Shown: positions 26,399 to 34,619 of the stretch, piece by piece | Layout of the letters: the number at the start of each line of letters is the position of its first letter | Position numbering within the stretch: position 1 is the first letter of the stretch | Assembly (NCBI RefSeq): GCF_002917925.1 | Contig: NZ_PPFE01000003.1 | Location: 248,001 to 312,000 of the forward strand | Reading direction: 5' to 3' | DNA from: Roseovarius confluentis | Lineage (GTDB): Bacteria > Pseudomonadota > Alphaproteobacteria > Rhodobacterales > Rhodobacteraceae | DNA: 64,000 nt | Program-made: the position numbers and the translations under genes | Notes under the pieces: model-generated | What the model was told of the DNA's origin: nothing | Databases searched by the model: none | What the model saw: only the letters and a program-made list of their open reading frames with translations

Positions 26399-26746
26399 TC
26401 AGCCGCCGTGGACTTGCTTGCTGTCGTCTGGCGCCTCGTCGCGCTCGAACATGCCGTAGTCGCGGATGACCGACACGACGCGCAGGCGGTAATCGTCGAA
26501 CATGATCTCGCGGCCTGCGCGCTGGGCGCCGCGGTGGGCCTCAAGCCGGCGCCATTCGTCCAGAGCGGCCTCGTCGCGCCAGAAGCTGAGGGAGAGCAGC
26601 TTTTCCGGGTTCACCAGGCTTTGAAAGCGTTCGACCGAGATGAAGCCGTCTATGCCTTCCGCAAGCGGTTTCATCTTGGCGGCCATGTCGAGATAGGCGT
26701 CTTTCTGGTCAGGGTGTGGCATGACCTCGAAGATGACGGCGATCAT
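26399..26746 (-). CDS. Antibiotic biosynthesis monooxygenase (ABM) domain protein
   Basis: A 115-residue dimeric alpha/beta-barrel protein. The N-terminus MIAVIFEVMPHP and the LLSLSFWRDEAALDEWRR segment are typical ABM features. Family members include heme-degrading and quinol monooxygenases as well as non-catalytic proteins, and the specific role is unknown. The start ATG overlaps the stop of the NIPSNAP gene as ATGA, so the two are co-translated. Confidence 0.82.
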   Translation of the reverse strand: MIAVIFEVMPHPDQKDAYLDMAAKMKPLAEGIDGFISVERFQSLVNPEKLLSLSFWRDEAALDEWRRLEAHRGAQRAGREIMFDDYRLRVVSVIRDYGMFERDEAPDDSKQVHGG

Positions 26747-27069
26747 TTGGTTTCTCCTTGCTGCGGTGTGGAGACACATTTCAGGAAGGTGCGGTCCTCG
26801 CGCAAGAGGAAGTTTTCGGATTGCGCGAAGGCGTAATTTTCGCGCCCCAGTGGATCGGCGGCGAGGCGGGCGCGATAGGCTTCGTATTCGGCCAGGCTGG
26901 GGATGTTGTAGATTCCGTAGGCCAGGGTCGAGGAGCCTTCGTGCGGAGCGAAATAGCCGATGAGGTCGGCGCCGCAGCGCGGGATGGCGGTGCCCCAGTT
27001 GCGGGCGTAGTGCGCGAACTGGGCGTGTTTCGTGGGGTCGACGTGGTAGCGGATGATGCAGGTGAGCAT
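26743..27069 (-). CDS. NIPSNAP family protein
   Basis: A 108-residue NIPSNAP domain protein (dimeric alpha/beta barrel) starting MLTCIIRYHVDPTKHAQFA with the characteristic aromatic-rich YNIPSLAEYEAYR. Function unknown in bacteria. It is transcribed with the ABM gene and is divergent, across 72 bases, from an ArsR-family regulator that probably controls both. Confidence 0.82.
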   Translation of the reverse strand: MLTCIIRYHVDPTKHAQFAHYARNWGTAIPRCGADLIGYFAPHEGSSTLAYGIYNIPSLAEYEAYRARLAADPLGRENYAFAQSENFLLREDRTFLKCVSTPQQGETK

Positions 27070-27141
27070 GATGGGTCTCCTTCGGGGTCGCCCCTGTTGT
27101 AGCGGATGGACGGGGCGCGATGGTTCGGTTAGTGTCGAACT

Positions 27142-27837
27142 ATGAAGGATGGCCCGGACATATCCCGCGTGGCCGCGCTGATCGGAGATCCGGCGCGGGC
27201 CAATATGCTGACCGCGCTGATCAGCGGGATGGCGTTGACCGCGAGCGAGCTGGCGGCTGAGGCGGGGGTGACGTTGCAGACAGCCTCGGCGCACCTGTCG
27301 AAGCTGGAGGCGGGCGGGCTGATCACGCTGCGGCGTGAAGGGCGGCACAAGTATTTCCGATTGGCCAGTGACGAGGTGGCGCATGTGCTGGAGGCGCTGA
27401 TGGGGCTGGCCGCGGGGACCGGCGCGTTGCGGACGCGGCCCGGGCCGCGAGACCCGGAGATGCGGCATGCGCGGGTCTGTTACAATCATCTGGCCGGGGA
27501 CATGGGCACGCAGATGTATGACGCGTTGCTGGCGCGGGGTGCTTTGCGGCAGAAAGGCGAGGCGCTTGAACTGACGGACGCGGGACGAGGTTTCGTGACA
27601 GGGTTCGGGATTGACCTGGACGGTTTGCCGAAGTCGCGGGCGCCGCTTTGCCGTGAGTGCCTGGACTGGTCGGAGCGGCGCTCGCACCTGGCGGGGCAAC
27701 TTGGGCGGGCGATGTTCAGCCGGATGGAGGCGTTGGGCTGGGCGACCCGGGTCAAGGGGACGCGGGTGGTGCGATTCTCGACGGACGGGGCGGCGGCGTT
27801 TGCGGAGGCGTTCGGCGGGGGCCTGCGCCAGGGGTAA
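27142..27837 (+). CDS. ArsR family (winged-helix) transcriptional regulator
   Basis: A 231-residue regulator with an ArsR-type winged helix in the first 90 residues (ALTASELAAEAGVTLQTASA recognition region, then the HLSKLEAGGLITLRREGRH wing). A longer C-terminal domain has paired cysteines in LCRECLDWSERR, which may bind a metal or sense redox. Likely controls the divergent NIPSNAP-ABM pair. The ligand is unknown. Confidence 0.87.
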   Translation: MKDGPDISRVAALIGDPARANMLTALISGMALTASELAAEAGVTLQTASAHLSKLEAGGLITLRREGRHKYFRLASDEVAHVLEALMGLAAGTGALRTRPGPRDPEMRHARVCYNHLAGDMGTQMYDALLARGALRQKGEALELTDAGRGFVTGFGIDLDGLPKSRAPLCRECLDWSERRSHLAGQLGRAMFSRMEALGWATRVKGTRVVRFSTDGAAAFAEAFGGGLRQG

Positions 27838-27840
27838 GGG

Positions 27841-27867
27841 GCGCGTGGGTTTTCACCCACCCTACGC
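27841..27867. repeat. Intergenic GTGGG-hairpin repeat, copy 1
   Basis: A 27-base sequence carrying GTGGG-TTTTCA-CCCAC followed by CCTACGC, identical to the copy at 43350-43376 and related to the hairpin at 46724-46748. It lies right after the ArsR gene and before the convergent PanB-like gene. This type of repeat is widespread in Rhodobacteraceae intergenic regions. Confidence 0.8.
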
Positions 27868-27921
27868 GGTTTGTGTGGTGCCGCGCCCTCGGTGGCGGAG
27901 GGCGGGCGCGGCATGTGTCGG

Positions 27922-28785
27922 TCAGATCTGGCGGCGCTTTTCGACCATGTCACGGAACGCGTCGGTGACGCTGTCATCCACGTGATAGCTGTGGTCGTCG
28001 TCGGGAAAGGCGCCGGAGCGCACATCGGCGGCATAGTCGGACAGGCCCTTCACGGCCACCTCGGTCAGGTTCGCGTAGCGCTTGGTGAACTTCGGTTTGA
28101 AGTCGGTGAAGACACCCAGAAGATCGTAGCTGAGCAGGATCTGCCCGTCGGTGCCCGCGCCGGCGCCGATGCCGATGGTGGGAATCTCGAGCTCGGCGGA
28201 GATGATGCGGGCGATCGAGGCCGGCACCGCCTCGAATTCGAGCATGAAACAGCCGGCGTCCTGGATGGCCAGCGCGTCCTGCAGGATGTCCATCGCGTCC
28301 TCGGGTGTCTTGCCCTGTACGCGGAAACCGCCATACATCGCGACGCGGTGTGGGGCCATCCCGATGTGGCTGGCCGTGGGGATGCCCGCGGCCACCAGCG
28401 CCTTTAGAATGTCGGCCTGGCTGCGGCCGCCCTGGGGTTTCACGGCGTCGCAGCCGCCGTCCTGCATGAAGCGGGTCGCGTTGGTCAGGGCGCGGTCCAC
28501 GGTGTGATAGCTTTGGTAGGGCATGCAGCCGAGCGAGAAGGTGTTGGGCGCGCCGCGGCGGATGGCCTGGGCGTGCATCACCATCATGTCCATCGTCGCC
28601 GGAACGGTCGAAGCGTGGCCGTGGGCGATCATGGCAAGGCTGTCGCCGACCACGACCACGTCGACGCCCGCCGCCTCGGCCCATTGTGCCGAGGTGTAAT
28701 CGGGCACGGAGGTGTAGACCATGCGCGTGCCATCATGTTTCGAGGCCCTGATCTGGGTGATTGTCCGTTTCTTCCGTTCGGTCAT
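27922..28785 (-). CDS. PanB-like protein (ketopantoate hydroxymethyltransferase homologue) with altered metal site
   Basis: A 287-residue TIM-barrel protein of the PanB family, clearly homologous throughout: VVVVGDSLAM, RRGAPN, GGFRVQGKTPEDA, PTIGIGAGAGTDGQIL. In Escherichia coli PanB the Mg ligands are Asp45, Asp84 and Glu114. Here the first Asp is kept, but the LADLPF position reads LGCMPY (Asp to Cys) and VKIEGG reads VKPQGG (Glu to Gln). The general base Glu (EAVP) and the SHIGM histidine remain. No panC is adjacent. It may be a paralogue with a different aldol-type reaction rather than the pantothenate enzyme. It is divergent from tauR. Confidence 0.85.
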   Translation of the reverse strand: MTERKKRTITQIRASKHDGTRMVYTSVPDYTSAQWAEAAGVDVVVVGDSLAMIAHGHASTVPATMDMMVMHAQAIRRGAPNTFSLGCMPYQSYHTVDRALTNATRFMQDGGCDAVKPQGGRSQADILKALVAAGIPTASHIGMAPHRVAMYGGFRVQGKTPEDAMDILQDALAIQDAGCFMLEFEAVPASIARIISAELEIPTIGIGAGAGTDGQILLSYDLLGVFTDFKPKFTKRYANLTEVAVKGLSDYAADVRSGAFPDDDHSYHVDDSVTDAFRDMVEKRRQI

Positions 28786-28947
28786 GTGGCCGTCCTCCCT
28801 TGAGCCATCGACGCGCCACTTCGCAGGTGGCGCTGAATTGTCGTCAATTGATATATCATTAGGATATTTAATGGCAACGGTTGAATTTGTCGAGATCGTG
28901 ATCGGTCCAGATTGCCGCGGCAATGGAGCCAGTGTAGGCTGACGCGC
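28786..28947. promoter_or_regulatory. Divergent panB-like/tauR promoter region
   Basis: An AT-rich stretch within GC-rich surroundings. It contains the palindrome TGATATATCA (28849-28858) and a spaced direct repeat TGAATTGTCG (28834-28843) / TGAATTTGTCG (28882-28892). MocR-type regulators usually bind direct repeats, so these may be operator sites for TauR autoregulation. No site is assigned with certainty. Confidence 0.4.
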
Positions 28948-30405
28948 ATGGCCATATCGGTGGAAAGCTTTTTCCTGTCGCCCGAGGCGGAAGGGACGTT
29001 GCAGGCGCAGATCCAGCAGATGATCGCGCAGGGCATCCTGTCGGGGCGATTCCGGAAGGGCGAGAAGCTGCCGAGTTCGCGCAAGATGGCCGAGCACCTG
29101 GGGGTGAGCCGGATCACGGTGACGCTGGCCTATACCGAGTTGCAGGCCAACGACTATCTGGAGAGCCGGGACCGGTCGGGGTATTTCGTGTCGCAGAACG
29201 CGCCGGAGCCGCCCGCGTTTACGCCCAGTGCGGCGAAGGGTGACATGATCGACTGGGGGCGGGCGATCGGGCGGCGATATACCGGCGGAGCGACGCCCGA
29301 GAAGCCGCGGGACTGGTCAAGCTATCCTTATCCTTTCATCTTCGGGCAGACCGATCCGAGCCTGTTCGATCACGCAAGCTGGCGCCATTGCGCGCTGCGG
29401 GCGCTGGGGCAGAAGGAGTTCCAGGCGCTGGCGGCGGATGCCTATGACCAGGATGACCCCAAGCTGATCGAGTTCATCGCGCGGCACACCCTGCCGCGGC
29501 GGGGGATTTTGGCGGAGCCGGGGGAGATCCTGCTGACGATGGGAGCGCAGAACGCGCTGTGGCTGACGGCACAGGTACTGTTGACACAGCGGCGGACGGC
29601 GGCGGTGGAGGAGCCGTGTTACCACGCGCTGCGCGATATCCTGACCCAGTCGCGCTGTCACATGGCGCCGGTGCCGGTGGACCGCGACGGGCTGCGGCCG
29701 CAGGATTTGCCGGAGCGGGCGGACGTGATTTTCACCACGCCCAGTCACCAGGCGCCGACCAACGCGACCATGCCGCTGGACCGGCGGCAGGCGTTGTTGG
29801 CCCGCGCGCGGGAGATGGAGGCGCTGATCGTCGAGGATGATTACGAATTCGAGATCAGCTTTTTGCGCGCGCCGCTGCCGTCGCTGAAATCGCTCGATAC
29901 CGACGGGCGGGTGATTTACGTGGGGAGCTTTTCCAAGTCGATCTTTCCGGGTCTGCGGCTGGGGTATCTTGTCGGCCCGCAGGCGTTCATACGCGAGGCG
30001 CGGGCGTTGCGGGCGAGCGTGCTGCGGCATCCGCCGGGGCATGTGCAGCGGACCACGGCCTATTTCCTGAGCCTGGGGCATTACGACAGCCTGATCCGGC
30101 GGATCGGCAAGGCCTATGCACAGCGGCGGCAGGTGATGGAGACCGCGCTGGAGGATCAGGGCCTCGGCGTAGAAGGGCGCGGCGTGTTCGGCGGAAGCTC
30201 GATCTGGATGCGGGCGCCGGAGGGGGTGGATACCGAGGATCTTGCGCGCCGGTTGCAGGCCCGGGGCGTTCTGATCGAGCCGGGGCGGCCGTTCTTCGAG
30301 ACCGCGCGGGCACCGCGCAACTTCTATCGATTGGCTTATTCCTCGATTCCCTCGGAACGGATCGCGGACGGTATCGAGATACTGGCAAATGAGCTGGGCT
30401 CGTAA
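28948..30405 (+). CDS. tauR: MocR/GntR family regulator with aminotransferase domain, TauR-like
   Basis: A 485-residue protein. It has an N-terminal GntR winged helix (residues 5-80; SSRKMAEHLGVSRITVTLAY) joined to a fold-type I aminotransferase domain (about 115-480) with EDDYEFEISF and the PLP lysine in GSFSKSIFPGLRLGYL. In Rhodobacter capsulatus TauR uses this architecture to activate taurine genes. The downstream xsc-pta-ackA operon makes TauR the best identity. The start MAISVESFFLS is chosen over an ATG 36 bases earlier because it begins the family homology. Confidence 0.87.
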   Translation: MAISVESFFLSPEAEGTLQAQIQQMIAQGILSGRFRKGEKLPSSRKMAEHLGVSRITVTLAYTELQANDYLESRDRSGYFVSQNAPEPPAFTPSAAKGDMIDWGRAIGRRYTGGATPEKPRDWSSYPYPFIFGQTDPSLFDHASWRHCALRALGQKEFQALAADAYDQDDPKLIEFIARHTLPRRGILAEPGEILLTMGAQNALWLTAQVLLTQRRTAAVEEPCYHALRDILTQSRCHMAPVPVDRDGLRPQDLPERADVIFTTPSHQAPTNATMPLDRRQALLARAREMEALIVEDDYEFEISFLRAPLPSLKSLDTDGRVIYVGSFSKSIFPGLRLGYLVGPQAFIREARALRASVLRHPPGHVQRTTAYFLSLGHYDSLIRRIGKAYAQRRQVMETALEDQGLGVEGRGVFGGSSIWMRAPEGVDTEDLARRLQARGVLIEPGRPFFETARAPRNFYRLAYSSIPSERIADGIEILANELGS

Positions 30406-30503
30406 GGCCAGTTGGGGCCATGGTGCGGAATCGATCGAACGCCTTGTTCAAAAGGCGAAAATAACGTTCTTCCGGGTGCGTCACGTTTCCGGATTTCTCA
30501 TTT

Positions 30504-30567
30504 TTGAGACCAAAAGTCTCAATAAAAATATTCTCTGGCTATAGTCTGCGCGGGAAACTGGCCCTAG
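30504..30567 (+). promoter_or_regulatory. xsc upstream region with hairpin and two candidate TauR boxes
   Basis: Before xsc lie an inverted repeat TTGAGAC-CAAAA-GTCTCAA (30504-30522) and two direct repeats, CTGGCTATAG (30535-30544) and CTGGCCCTAG (30558-30567), 23 bases apart. The repeats resemble the CTGGACYTAA boxes reported for TauR in Rhodobacter capsulatus. The match is partial, so TauR binding here is a hypothesis. Confidence 0.45.
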
Positions 30568-30650
30568 AATGGGGGTGACTGCAAGGGTAGCTTTCCCCCA
30601 AACCGCGCCGGGGGAGGACCGGCCCTTTTTCAATGTTCAGGAGCACTGTC

Positions 30651-32429
30651 ATGAAGATGACCACCGAAGAAGCCTTTGTAAAAACGCTGCAACGTCACGG
30701 GATCCAGCACGCGTTCGGGATCATCGGGTCGGCGATGATGCCGATCTCGGACTTGTTCCCGAAGGCCGGGATCACGTTCTGGGACTGTGCGCACGAGGGC
30801 AGCGCGGGGATGATGGCCGATGGCTATACTCGCGCGACGGGCAAGATGAGCATGATGATCGCGCAGAACGGGCCGGGCATCACCAACTTCGTGACCGCCG
30901 TGAAGACCGCCTATTGGAACCACACGCCGCTGCTGCTGGTGACGCCGCAGGCGGCGAACAAGACGATCGGTCAAGGCGGGTTCCAGGAAGTCGAGCAGAT
31001 GAAGCTGTTCGAGGACATGGTGGCCTACCAGGAAGAAGTGCGCGACCCCACGCGTGTGGCCGAGGTGCTGGCACGGGTGATCAGCCAGGCCAAGCGCCTG
31101 TGCGGGCCGGCGCAGATCAACATCCCGCGCGATTTCTGGACGCAGGTGGTGGATATCGAGATTCCCAGCGCGATCGAGTTCGAGGTGAGCCCGGGCGGCA
31201 GCAATTCGGTGGCTGAAGCGGCCGCGCTGCTGAGCGAGGCCAAGAACCCGGTGATCCTGAACGGTGCGGGCGTGGTGCTGTCGAAGGGCGGGATCGCGGC
31301 GTCGATGGAACTGGCCGAGCGGCTGACCGCGCCGGTCTGCGTGGGCTATCAGCACAACGACGCGTTCCCCGGCTCGCACCCGCTGTTCGCCGGGCCGCTG
31401 GGCTATAACGGCAGCAAGGCGGGGATGGAGCTGATCAAGGACGCAGACGTGGTGCTTTGCCTTGGGACGCGGCTGAACCCGTTCTCGACCCTGCCGGGCT
31501 ATGGCATGGAATACTGGCCTGCCAACGCCAAGATCATCCAGGTGGATATCAACCCCAACCGGATCGGCCTGACCAAGAAGGTCAGCGTGGGGATCGTCGG
31601 TGATGCGGCCAAGGTGGCGCAGGGCATCCTGAAGAACCTGGGCGAGACCGCGGGCGATGAAGGCCGCGAGGAGCGCAAGGCGAAGATCGCCGAGACCAAG
31701 AGCAAATGGGCGCAGCAACTGGCCAGCATGGACCACGAAGATGACGATCCCGGCACCACCTGGAACGAGCGCGCGCGCAAGGACAAGCCGGACTGGATGA
31801 GCCCCCGCATGGCGTGGCGGGCCATTCAGGGTGCGCTGCCGCGGAATGCGATCATTTCCAGCGATATCGGCAACAACTGTGCCATTGGCAACGCCTATCC
31901 CGACTTCGACGAGGGTCGGAAATACCTGGCGCCGGGGCTGTTTGGCCCGTGTGGGTACGGCCTGCCGGCCATTGTTGGCGCCAAGATCGGCTGTCCGGAT
32001 GTGCCCGTGGTGGGCTTTGCCGGTGACGGCGCGTTCGGCATCGCGGTCAACGAGCTGACGGCCATTGGCCGGAGTGAGTGGCCGGGGATCACGCAGATCG
32101 TGTTCCGCAACTACCAGTGGGGCGCGGAAAAGCGGAACTCGACGTTGTGGTTCGACGACAACTTCGTGGGCACCGAGCTGGATGACGATGTCAGCTATGC
32201 CGGGATCGCCAATGCCTGTGGATTGAAAGGTGTCGTGGCGCGGACGATGGACGAGCTGACCGATGCGCTGAACACCGCGATCAAGGAGCAGATGGAGAAC
32301 GGCACGACCACGCTGATCGAGGCGATGATCAACCAGGAACTGGGCGAGCCGTTCCGCCGGGACGCCATGAAGAAGCCGGTGGAAGTGGCCGGGATCAGCG
32401 CCGACGATATGGTCGAGCAACGGGTCTGA
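30651..32429 (+). CDS. xsc: Sulfoacetaldehyde acetyltransferase
   Basis: A 592-residue thiamine-diphosphate enzyme converting sulfoacetaldehyde and phosphate to acetyl phosphate and sulfite, the key step of taurine, isethionate and sulfoacetate catabolism. It has the N-terminal PYR domain with FGIIGSAMMPISDLFP and CAHEGSAGMMADGYTR (catalytic Glu), and a C-terminal ThDP motif GDGAFGIAVNELTAIGRSE followed by FRNYQWGAEKRN. The start MKMTTEEAFVKTL follows AGGAG by 9 bases. First gene of xsc-pta-ackA. Its sulfite product is the substrate of SoeABC encoded just downstream. Confidence 0.97.
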   Translation: MKMTTEEAFVKTLQRHGIQHAFGIIGSAMMPISDLFPKAGITFWDCAHEGSAGMMADGYTRATGKMSMMIAQNGPGITNFVTAVKTAYWNHTPLLLVTPQAANKTIGQGGFQEVEQMKLFEDMVAYQEEVRDPTRVAEVLARVISQAKRLCGPAQINIPRDFWTQVVDIEIPSAIEFEVSPGGSNSVAEAAALLSEAKNPVILNGAGVVLSKGGIAASMELAERLTAPVCVGYQHNDAFPGSHPLFAGPLGYNGSKAGMELIKDADVVLCLGTRLNPFSTLPGYGMEYWPANAKIIQVDINPNRIGLTKKVSVGIVGDAAKVAQGILKNLGETAGDEGREERKAKIAETKSKWAQQLASMDHEDDDPGTTWNERARKDKPDWMSPRMAWRAIQGALPRNAIISSDIGNNCAIGNAYPDFDEGRKYLAPGLFGPCGYGLPAIVGAKIGCPDVPVVGFAGDGAFGIAVNELTAIGRSEWPGITQIVFRNYQWGAEKRNSTLWFDDNFVGTELDDDVSYAGIANACGLKGVVARTMDELTDALNTAIKEQMENGTTTLIEAMINQELGEPFRRDAMKKPVEVAGISADDMVEQRV

Positions 32430-32511
32430 GACGTCGCAATCCTGTGGCCCCGCGGGCATAGTGTGCCACGCGGGGCCGAACAGGGCCCTGGACAGAGTGA
32501 CAGGACAAGAC

Positions 32512-33444
32512 ATGACAGACCGATATCCCTTTCTTGCGGCGAGTGAGCCCAAGTGCCCGCCTTCGTTGTTGACGCGGGCGCAATGTTTGCCACGGCCGCG
32601 CGTGGCGCTGGTGAATGCCGGGGCGCCGAACCCGTTGCAGGGGATCCGGGAGGCGGCTGAGGCCGGTCTGGCCGATCCGGTGCTGATCGGGGACAGCGAC
32701 AAGATCAAGGCCACGGCGGCGGAGATCGGGTGGGATATCGCGGGCTTGCCGCTCATCCACGCACCGAAGGAGACCGCCGCGCCGGTGGCCGCCGAGATGG
32801 CGCGGACCGGCGAGGTTGGCGCGATCATGAAGGGGCAGATTCACACTTCGACTTTCCTCAAGGGGCTTTTGCCGTCAAAGGCGGGGCTGCGGGAGAAGGG
32901 CACGCGCTGCGGGCACGTGTTTCACATCACGATGCCGGAGTCGGAGCGGCCACTCTTGCTGACCGATGCGGCGCTGAACGTGGACCCGGACGTGGAGACG
33001 CGGCAGGCCTGCCTGAGCCATGCGGTGATGCTGGCCTACAAACTGGGGATCGAGCGGCCCAAGGCGGGCATCCTCGCCCCGACAGAGGACCCGATCCCGA
33101 CAGTGCCGAACACGATGGAGGCGGTCGAGATCGCCGAGTGGGCCAAGGGCGCGCTGCCTGGTGCGGTGGTGCAGGGGCCGATGGCGATGGACCTGATCCT
33201 GTCGAAAGCGGCGGCAGAGGCGAAGAACTACGAATCCGAGGTGTCGGGCGATGCCGATATCATGCTGACGCCGAACATCACCACGGGCAACGCGCTGTTC
33301 AAGCTGATGTCGTTCGGCATGGGCTGTTGCTGTGCCGGCGTGGTTCTTGGGGCGAAGGTACCGATTCTGCTGACCAGCCGGGCCCAGGGCGCGGAAGAGC
33401 GTATCGCTTCGGCGGCGTTGGGTGTGATTGGGGGGGCGGCATGA
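32512..33444 (+). CDS. pta: Phosphate acetyltransferase
   Basis: A 310-residue Pta/Ptb-family enzyme that converts the acetyl phosphate made by Xsc to acetyl-CoA. It has the conserved GAIMKGQIHTSTFLKGLL, NTMEAVEIAEWA and LTPNITTGNALFKLM segments. This is the short form without the N-terminal regulatory domains of enterobacterial Pta, usual in taurine operons. The stop overlaps the ackA start as ATGA. Confidence 0.95.
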   Translation: MTDRYPFLAASEPKCPPSLLTRAQCLPRPRVALVNAGAPNPLQGIREAAEAGLADPVLIGDSDKIKATAAEIGWDIAGLPLIHAPKETAAPVAAEMARTGEVGAIMKGQIHTSTFLKGLLPSKAGLREKGTRCGHVFHITMPESERPLLLTDAALNVDPDVETRQACLSHAVMLAYKLGIERPKAGILAPTEDPIPTVPNTMEAVEIAEWAKGALPGAVVQGPMAMDLILSKAAAEAKNYESEVSGDADIMLTPNITTGNALFKLMSFGMGCCCAGVVLGAKVPILLTSRAQGAEERIASAALGVIGGAA

Positions 33445-34499
33445 TACTGGTCGTGAATGCCGGGTCGTCCTCGATCAAGGTGGAGCTGTTCACGCCTGCG
33501 CTGGAGTCGGTTCTGTCGGGATCGGTGACCGAGATCGGCGGGCAGGGGCGGCTGAGCCTTGGGGGTGAGAAGCAGGATGTTTCGGTTGCCGACCATACGG
33601 CGGCATTGGGTCTTGTCTTCGAGAAGTTGGAGGCCGCGGGGCATCCAGTGTCCTCGCTGATTGCGGCGGGGCACCGTGTGGTGCATGGCGGGGCGCATTT
33701 GACAGCGCCGGAGCGGCTGACCGACGAAGTGATCGCCAAGATCGAGGCAGTGGTGCCGCTGGCGCCGCTGCACAATCCGCATAACCTTTCCGGCGTGCGG
33801 GCGCTGGCGGCGCTGGCGCCGGACCTGCCGCAATTCGCCAGTTTCGACACGGCGTTTCACGCGACCAACGCGCCGGTCGCCGTGACCTATGCATTGCCGC
33901 AGGCGGAGCGCGACAAGGGCATCCGACGCTATGGGTTTCACGGGCTGTCCTATGCCGGGATGGTGGCGCAGTTCGGTGATGACCTGCCCCGGCGGTTGCT
34001 GGGACTGCATCTTGGAAATGGCGCGAGCCTGTGCGCGATGGTCGAAGGCAAGTCGGTGGCGAACTCGATGGGTTATTCGCCGCTGGATGGCCTTGTGATG
34101 GGCACCCGGACGGGATGCATCGACGGGATGGCGGTGTTGCGGCTGGCCGAGGATCACGGGATCGACAAGGCGGGCACGATTCTGAACAAGGAAAGCGGGC
34201 TGAAGGGGCTGGCGGGGACGAACGACATGGCCACGCTCTTGAGCCGCGACGATGAGGATGCGCAGTTCGCGGTGGAGCATTTCTGTTACTGGGCGGCGCG
34301 GCAGGCCGGATCGGCGATTGCCGCCATGCATGGCGTGGATGCCGTGGCCTTTACAGGGGGGATCGGTGAAAATGCCGAGACCATACGCGACCGTATCATG
34401 GAGCATCTGACCTGGCTGGGGGATATCCCGGTGCACGTGGTGCCAGCCGACGAGGAGCGGCAGATCGCGCGGGATGTCGTCGGGCTGTTGCCCGGCTGA
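33441..34499 (+). CDS. ackA: Acetate kinase
   Basis: A 352-residue ASKHA kinase interconverting acetyl phosphate/ADP and acetate/ATP. Motifs include VNAGSSSIKVELF, AGHRVVHGG, FDTAFH, the RYGFHGLSY signature, HLGNGASLCAM and FTGGIGENAE. It is slightly shorter than the approximately 400-residue norm. Together with pta it lets energy be conserved directly from Xsc-derived acetyl phosphate. Coupled to pta by a 4-base overlap. Confidence 0.95.
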   Translation: MILVVNAGSSSIKVELFTPALESVLSGSVTEIGGQGRLSLGGEKQDVSVADHTAALGLVFEKLEAAGHPVSSLIAAGHRVVHGGAHLTAPERLTDEVIAKIEAVVPLAPLHNPHNLSGVRALAALAPDLPQFASFDTAFHATNAPVAVTYALPQAERDKGIRRYGFHGLSYAGMVAQFGDDLPRRLLGLHLGNGASLCAMVEGKSVANSMGYSPLDGLVMGTRTGCIDGMAVLRLAEDHGIDKAGTILNKESGLKGLAGTNDMATLLSRDDEDAQFAVEHFCYWAARQAGSAIAAMHGVDAVAFTGGIGENAETIRDRIMEHLTWLGDIPVHVVPADEERQIARDVVGLLPG

Positions 34500-34619
34500 G
34501 CGAAGAATTTCCGCTTTCCCGGCAGAGCGCTTTGGGAAAGCGAACGAACCAAGACAAGCGGTCGCGGGGCGGTGTGAACTGGCCTGGCGTGACCGGGAAG
34601 AGACAAGGGAGGCGACGAC

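Noticed and set aside
30630..32828. A 732-codon open frame antisense to xsc
   Set aside because: His/Arg/Leu-rich shadow of a real gene.
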